Positions 60,534-64,000 of a DNA stretch of 64,000 nt are shown here, piece by piece. Origin of the DNA: Dyella flava (GTDB lineage Bacteria; Pseudomonadota; Gammaproteobacteria; Xanthomonadales; Rhodanobacteraceae); assembly GCF_016904955.1 (NCBI RefSeq), contig NZ_JADIKE010000026.1, forward strand, positions 1 through 64,000, read 5' to 3'. The notes under the pieces were generated by a model, which saw only the letters and a program-made list of their open reading frames with translations, was not told where the DNA came from and made no database searches. The first letter of the stretch is position 1; each line of letters begins with the position of its first letter. A program made the translations under genes and the position numbers.

Positions 60534-62851
60534 GTTTTGTTCTCCCACAAACGGAATCCACCGGCAAAGGCGTTATGGTTGTCGCCGCGACGTACATCGT
60601 CGGGCAATTGCTCAAGCTGCCGCACATTGCCGCCACCCAGCACGATGTAGTCGGGCTCCAGCGCCGCCTTGAATTGCTCGATCACCTCGACAACATGGGC
60701 GTGCCACTTCTTCTTGCCGAGTTTCTTGAGTCCACGCGCACCGACATAGTCTTCAAACGTGCCCTTCTTGAAGGGCAGATGCGCCAGCTCCATCGGTTCA
60801 ACGATGCCGTCGACGATAAAAGCGGTGCCAAGACCGGTGCCCAAACCGAGAAACAGCATGCGGCCACCTTCGTAACTACCCAGTGCCTGCATCGCCGCGT
60901 CATTGACGATCTTGACCGGGCAGCCAAACGCCTTGGCAAAATCGAAGCACACCCAGCCCTTGCCAAGATTGTGCGGATCGCGAGCAATGCGATCGTGCAG
61001 CATCGGTCCGGGATAACCGATGCTCACGGCATCGTATTTCCAGCCACGAATCGCCGGACGCAATTGCTTGATCATCGCATCCGGGGTCAAAGTGCGGCCG
61101 GACTTGATCGCCACCTCGCGCGGATTGCCGCTGAGCATCGCCTTGACATGACTGCCGCCGATATCGATCACCAGCACGCGATGTGCTGATTTGGCGGCAA
61201 CTGCCGGCGTACTCTCTTTGCCCGAGGTCTTGCGGCGTGCTTTGCGATACCAGGCAATCGTCGCGTTGGTGGCGCTATCGTGATTGAGCGGTTTGCGTGG
61301 CGACTCGATTTCATCCACCACACGCAGCGCCAACTGCTTGCCAAGCTCCACGCCCCACTGGTCGAAGGGATTGATGTTCCAGATCGCCGCCTGAGTGAAC
61401 ACGCTGTGCTCATACAGCGCGACCAGGCTGCCAAGCGCAGCCGGCGTAAGGCGATCGGCCAGCAACAGGCTGGAGGGACGATTCCCTTCAAACACACGAT
61501 GCGGCGCCAGTTCATCGCTGATGCCCTCATCCTTGACCTGTTGCAGCGTCTTGCCGAAAGCCAGCGCTTCAGCTTGTGCAATGACATTGGCGATCAACAG
61601 ATCATGGTGGCGACCCGATGGATTCAACGATTGTGCGAAACCGACAAAATCGCAGGGAATCAGTCGCGTGCCCTGATGGATGAGCTGATAGAACGAGTGC
61701 TGCCCGTTGGTACCCGGCTCGCCCCAGTAGATCGGGCCGGTTGGATAATCGACGTTGCTGCCATCCAAGGTGACGTGTTTGCCGTTCGATTCCATCGTGA
61801 GCTGCTGCAGGTACGCCGGGAAGCGCTTGAGATACTGCTCATAAGGCAGCACGGCCACGGTTTCGGCGTTGAAGAAGTCCGTGTACCACAGGCCTAGCAG
61901 ACCCATGATCACCGGCAGATTGCGTTCCAGCGGCGCGGTGCGGAAATGCTCATCCATCGCGTGGAAACCGGCGAGCATCTCGCCAAAGGCATCCGGCCCG
62001 ATCGCAATCATGGTGGACAAGCCGATGGCCGAATCCATCGAATAGCGACCGCCCACCCAATCCCAGAAGCCGTACATGTGGTCGGTGGAAATGCCGAAAT
62101 CTTCTACTGCCTTTTCGTTCGTCGACAGCGCGACGAAGTGCTTGGCAACCGCCTTCTTGTCACCACCCGCTGCAGCCATCAGCCAGTCACGCGCGCTGTG
62201 CGCGTTGGTCATCGTTTCCAGCGTAGTGAAGGTCTTGGAGGCGACGATGAACAGGGTTTCCTCAGGGCGAAGATCGTGCACCGCTTCGGCAAAGTCGGTG
62301 TAATCCACGTTGGAAACAAAACGCAGCTGAAGCTTGCGGTCACTGTAATGACGCAAAGCCTCGTAGGCCATGACGGGGCCAAGATCGGAACCGCCGATGC
62401 CGACATTGACGATATTGCGGATCGGTTTGCCGGTAAAGCCAAGCCAGCGCCCTTCGCGGATGGCGTTGGCAAACTCGGCCATACGCTTGAGCACCGCATG
62501 CACTTCCGGCACCACGTTGACGCCATCGACCTTGATCACCTTGCGCGCCGGCGCACGCAGGGCAACATGCAGCACGGCGCGCTGTTCGGTGATATTGATC
62601 TTCTCACCGGCAAACATTGCATCGCGCCGGTCTTCCACCCCGCACTCACGTGCCAGCGCAAACAGGTGTTCCAGCGTCTGATCGTTGACGCGGTGCCTGG
62701 AGTAGTCGAACTTCCAACCGGCCGCCTCCGCACGATAGCGCTCGGCGCGTCCGCGATCAGCCGCGAACAAGTCGCGCAGATGTTGTTGAGCCAGTTCGGG
62801 TTGATGTTGTTCCAGTGCAAGCCACGCCGCTTTCTCGCGCAATGCACTCAT
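60530..62851 (-). CDS. Fused glucose-6-phosphate isomerase / polyphosphate-glucokinase-like ROK protein
   Basis: 773 residues. Residues 1-~540 are a complete Pgi: [53 protein letters not shown], the catalytic Glu in [20 protein letters not shown] and [13 protein letters not shown]. After a basic linker (541-558) comes a ROK sugar-kinase domain (559-773): [13 protein letters not shown] (phosphate 1), [18 protein letters not shown] with catalytic Asp651, [10 protein letters not shown] (phosphate 2) and IVLGGG. It lacks the CxCGxxGC zinc motif of ordinary ROK glucokinases and looks like polyphosphate glucokinase. The ATG at 62851 has AGGAG upstream and overlaps the tal stop. One chain would make and isomerise glucose-6-phosphate. 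No frameshift or internal stop. Confidence 0.88.
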   Translation of the reverse strand: MSALREKAAWLALEQHQPELAQQHLRDLFAADRGRAERYRAEAAGWKFDYSRHRVNDQTLEHLFALARECGVEDRRDAMFAGEKINITEQRAVLHVALRAPARKVIKVDGVNVVPEVHAVLKRMAEFANAIREGRWLGFTGKPIRNIVNVGIGGSDLGPVMAYEALRHYSDRKLQLRFVSNVDYTDFAEAVHDLRPEETLFIVASKTFTTLETMTNAHSARDWLMAAAGGDKKAVAKHFVALSTNEKAVEDFGISTDHMYGFWDWVGGRYSMDSAIGLSTMIAIGPDAFGEMLAGFHAMDEHFRTAPLERNLPVIMGLLGLWYTDFFNAETVAVLPYEQYLKRFPAYLQQLTMESNGKHVTLDGSNVDYPTGPIYWGEPGTNGQHSFYQLIHQGTRLIPCDFVGFAQSLNPSGRHHDLLIANVIAQAEALAFGKTLQQVKDEGISDELAPHRVFEGNRPSSLLLADRLTPAALGSLVALYEHSVFTQAAIWNINPFDQWGVELGKQLALRVVDEIESPRKPLNHDSATNATIAWYRKARRKTSGKESTPAVAAKSAHRVLVIDIGGSHVKAMLSGNPREVAIKSGRTLTPDAMIKQLRPAIRGWKYDAVSIGYPGPMLHDRIARDPHNLGKGWVCFDFAKAFGCPVKIVNDAAMQALGSYEGGRMLFLGLGTGLGTAFIVDGIVEPMELAHLPFKKGTFEDYVGARGLKKLGKKKWHAHVVEVIEQFKAALEPDYIVLGGGNVRQLEQLPDDVRRGDNHNAFAGGFRLWENKT

Positions 62852-63921
62852 GCAGTTGCTCCTATGCGCTCGCTGATGGTGTCCAGCAGCTCGCGCCAGG
62901 ACTTCACGAAAGCATCTGCGCCTTCCTGCTGAAGTGTCTTGGCCAGCGGCTCGACCTGGATACCGGACGCCTCGAACTGCGCCAGCGTGCTGGCGACGCT
63001 GGGGTCGTTCAAGCTCATCAGGTGCTCGGCCTTGCCGTGGTCGGCGAACGCCAGCAGGGTTTTCTCCGGCATGGTGTTGACGGTCAGCGGTGCGATCAGG
63101 TTTTCGATGTAGAGCACATCGCTGGCCTTGGGATCCTTGGTGCCAGTGCTCGCCCACAGCAAGCGCTGCACGCGCGCCCCAGCATTCTGCAAGCGCTGCA
63201 GGCGCGGTGAATCGAGCAACTGGCGATACCTGGCATAGATCTGTGCGCACACGGCAAAGCCGAGCTTGTTGCGGAGCTCAGCAGGTACCTTGTCGGCCAC
63301 TTTCACATCCCAGCGGCTGATAAACACGGAGGCGACCGATGCCACGTCCAGGTCCAGTCCTGCCGCATGACGACGTTCCAGGCCGCGCAGCCAGGCCTCG
63401 GCCGCCGCCTGGTATTGCTCCGGCGAGAACAGCAGGGTCACGTTGATCGGCACGCCACGGAAGATCAGCTCTTCGATGGCGTCGATACCGGCGGGTGTGC
63501 CCGGCACCTTGATAAAAAGATTGTGCACGGCCGCCTGTTTGTGCAACGCGACCGCCTGCTCGACGGTGCGGGCCGTGTCGTCCGCCAGCAACGGGGAAAC
63601 CTCCAGCGACACCCAGCCATCCACGCCGTGCGTATGCTGATACACCGGCTCGAAGATGGCCGCGGCGCGGCGCAGATCGTCGATGGCCAGTCCGAAGAAC
63701 ACCGTCTCCGGCTCCGCCTGCCCCGCCGCGCGGATCGAGGTGTCATAGTCCTTCCCGGTCTTGATCGCCTGGGCAAAAATGGTGGGGTTGGAGGTCAGGC
63801 CGGTAACGTTCTTTTGCTCGCGGTAGCCGAGCAAGGTGCCGTCGCCCAGCATGCTTCGGGTGATGTTATCCAGCCACAGGCTCTGGCCGAGCCCATTCAG
63901 CGTGTGGGTTGGGTGCTCCAT
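62848..63921 (-). CDS. tal: Transaldolase
   Basis: 357 residues, the longer transaldolase class found in actinobacteria and cyanobacteria as well as some proteobacteria. Schiff-base Lys in [13 protein letters not shown] (near residue 138), N-terminal [14 protein letters not shown] and [13 protein letters not shown], and C-terminal [23 protein letters not shown]. It moves a three-carbon unit between sedoheptulose-7-P and glyceraldehyde-3-P. First gene seen of the operon, with AGGAG 8 bases before the ATG; its stop overlaps the pgi/ppgK start. The 79 bases to the window edge show no gene. Confidence 0.95.
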   Translation of the reverse strand: MEHPTHTLNGLGQSLWLDNITRSMLGDGTLLGYREQKNVTGLTSNPTIFAQAIKTGKDYDTSIRAAGQAEPETVFFGLAIDDLRRAAAIFEPVYQHTHGVDGWVSLEVSPLLADDTARTVEQAVALHKQAAVHNLFIKVPGTPAGIDAIEELIFRGVPINVTLLFSPEQYQAAAEAWLRGLERRHAAGLDLDVASVASVFISRWDVKVADKVPAELRNKLGFAVCAQIYARYRQLLDSPRLQRLQNAGARVQRLLWASTGTKDPKASDVLYIENLIAPLTVNTMPEKTLLAFADHGKAEHLMSLNDPSVASTLAQFEASGIQVEPLAKTLQQEGADAFVKSWRELLDTISERIGATA

Positions 63922-64000
63922 TGCAGTACTCCTAGGTGAAATGAGGCGAGTCGTTCATTCGGGTCGCGCGGCCCGCGAGGTTGCTTGCAGCAACGTCGAC

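Noticed and set aside
62852..63250. N-terminal extension of the Pgi fusion to 906 residues
   Set aside because: The extra 133 codons lie inside tal in another frame and read as a shadow; the ATG at 62851 has AGGAG and overlaps the tal stop as ATGA.

Overview
The window looks like a chromosomal segment of a GC-rich gammaproteobacterium of the Xanthomonadales, most likely the Rhodanobacteraceae (Dyella / Luteibacter / Frateuria / Rhodanobacter). The evidence is a XanB2-type chorismatase beside an aryl-polyene (xanthomonadin-like) gene set, a nag cluster of the Xanthomonas type, and ordinary gammaproteobacterial housekeeping genes (ubiJ-ubiB, trmL, truC, hemF, atp). The species assignment is inference. 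No rRNA, tRNA, CRISPR array or insertion sequence was recognised.

Layout. 1-3.8 kb: N-acetylglucosamine use (end of a FucP-type transporter, LacI regulator, NagB-II, NagA). 3.9-12.2 kb: an AT-richer island on the minus strand with three large signal-peptide-less proteins. All three appear to end in a cholera/pertussis-toxin-like ADP-ribosyltransferase fold, and two are tandem duplicates separated by a 17-bp tandem array framed by an inverted repeat pair. 12.3-17.4 kb: cell-envelope enzymes (LTA-synthase-like sulfatase, CpdB-like lipoprotein nucleotidase, alpha/beta hydrolase). 17.5-21.3 kb: threonine operon with a Thr/Ile-rich leader peptide, an aspartokinase-free homoserine dehydrogenase, thrB and thrC. 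21.6-24.0 kb: a divergent isochorismatase-like hydrolase/TetR pair, a lipoprotein and two tiny paralogous membrane proteins. 24-29.3 kb: trmL, ubiJ-ubiB, truC, arfB, an acyltransferase and a SnoaL-like protein. 29.4-33.5 kb: LysR regulator divergent from the glyoxylate shunt genes aceB-aceA. 33.6-41 kb: antiporter, comM, ubiK, PII, a CcdC-like protein, gpmA, a repeat-rich exported protein and hemF.

41-47.2 kb: a compact aryl-polyene/xanthomonadin-like set in two convergent arms (ketosynthase, chain-length factor and glycosyltransferase rightward; dehydratases, acyltransferase and ACP leftward) with xanB2 divergent from the ACP gene. 47.2-56.9 kb: a P-loop kinase, glmU and the complete atpIBEFHAGDC operon, whose longer gene gaps hold strong hairpins. 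57-58 kb: phasin and queD. 58-63.9 kb: a tightly overlapped carbon operon, tal - pgi/ppgK - gnd - zwf, in which phosphoglucose isomerase is fused in frame to a polyphosphate-glucokinase-like ROK domain.

The genes connect as follows. GlcNAc is taken up and converted to fructose-6-phosphate, which meets the pgi/zwf/gnd/tal operon. NagA releases acetate, which can feed the aceBA glyoxylate shunt. Chorismate is drawn off by XanB2 for pigment and probably ubiquinone head groups, and UbiJ/UbiB/UbiK act in ubiquinone assembly. The most novel items are the ADP-ribosyltransferase toxin trio and the Pgi-PPGK fusion. At least three families of palindromic repeats sit between genes.
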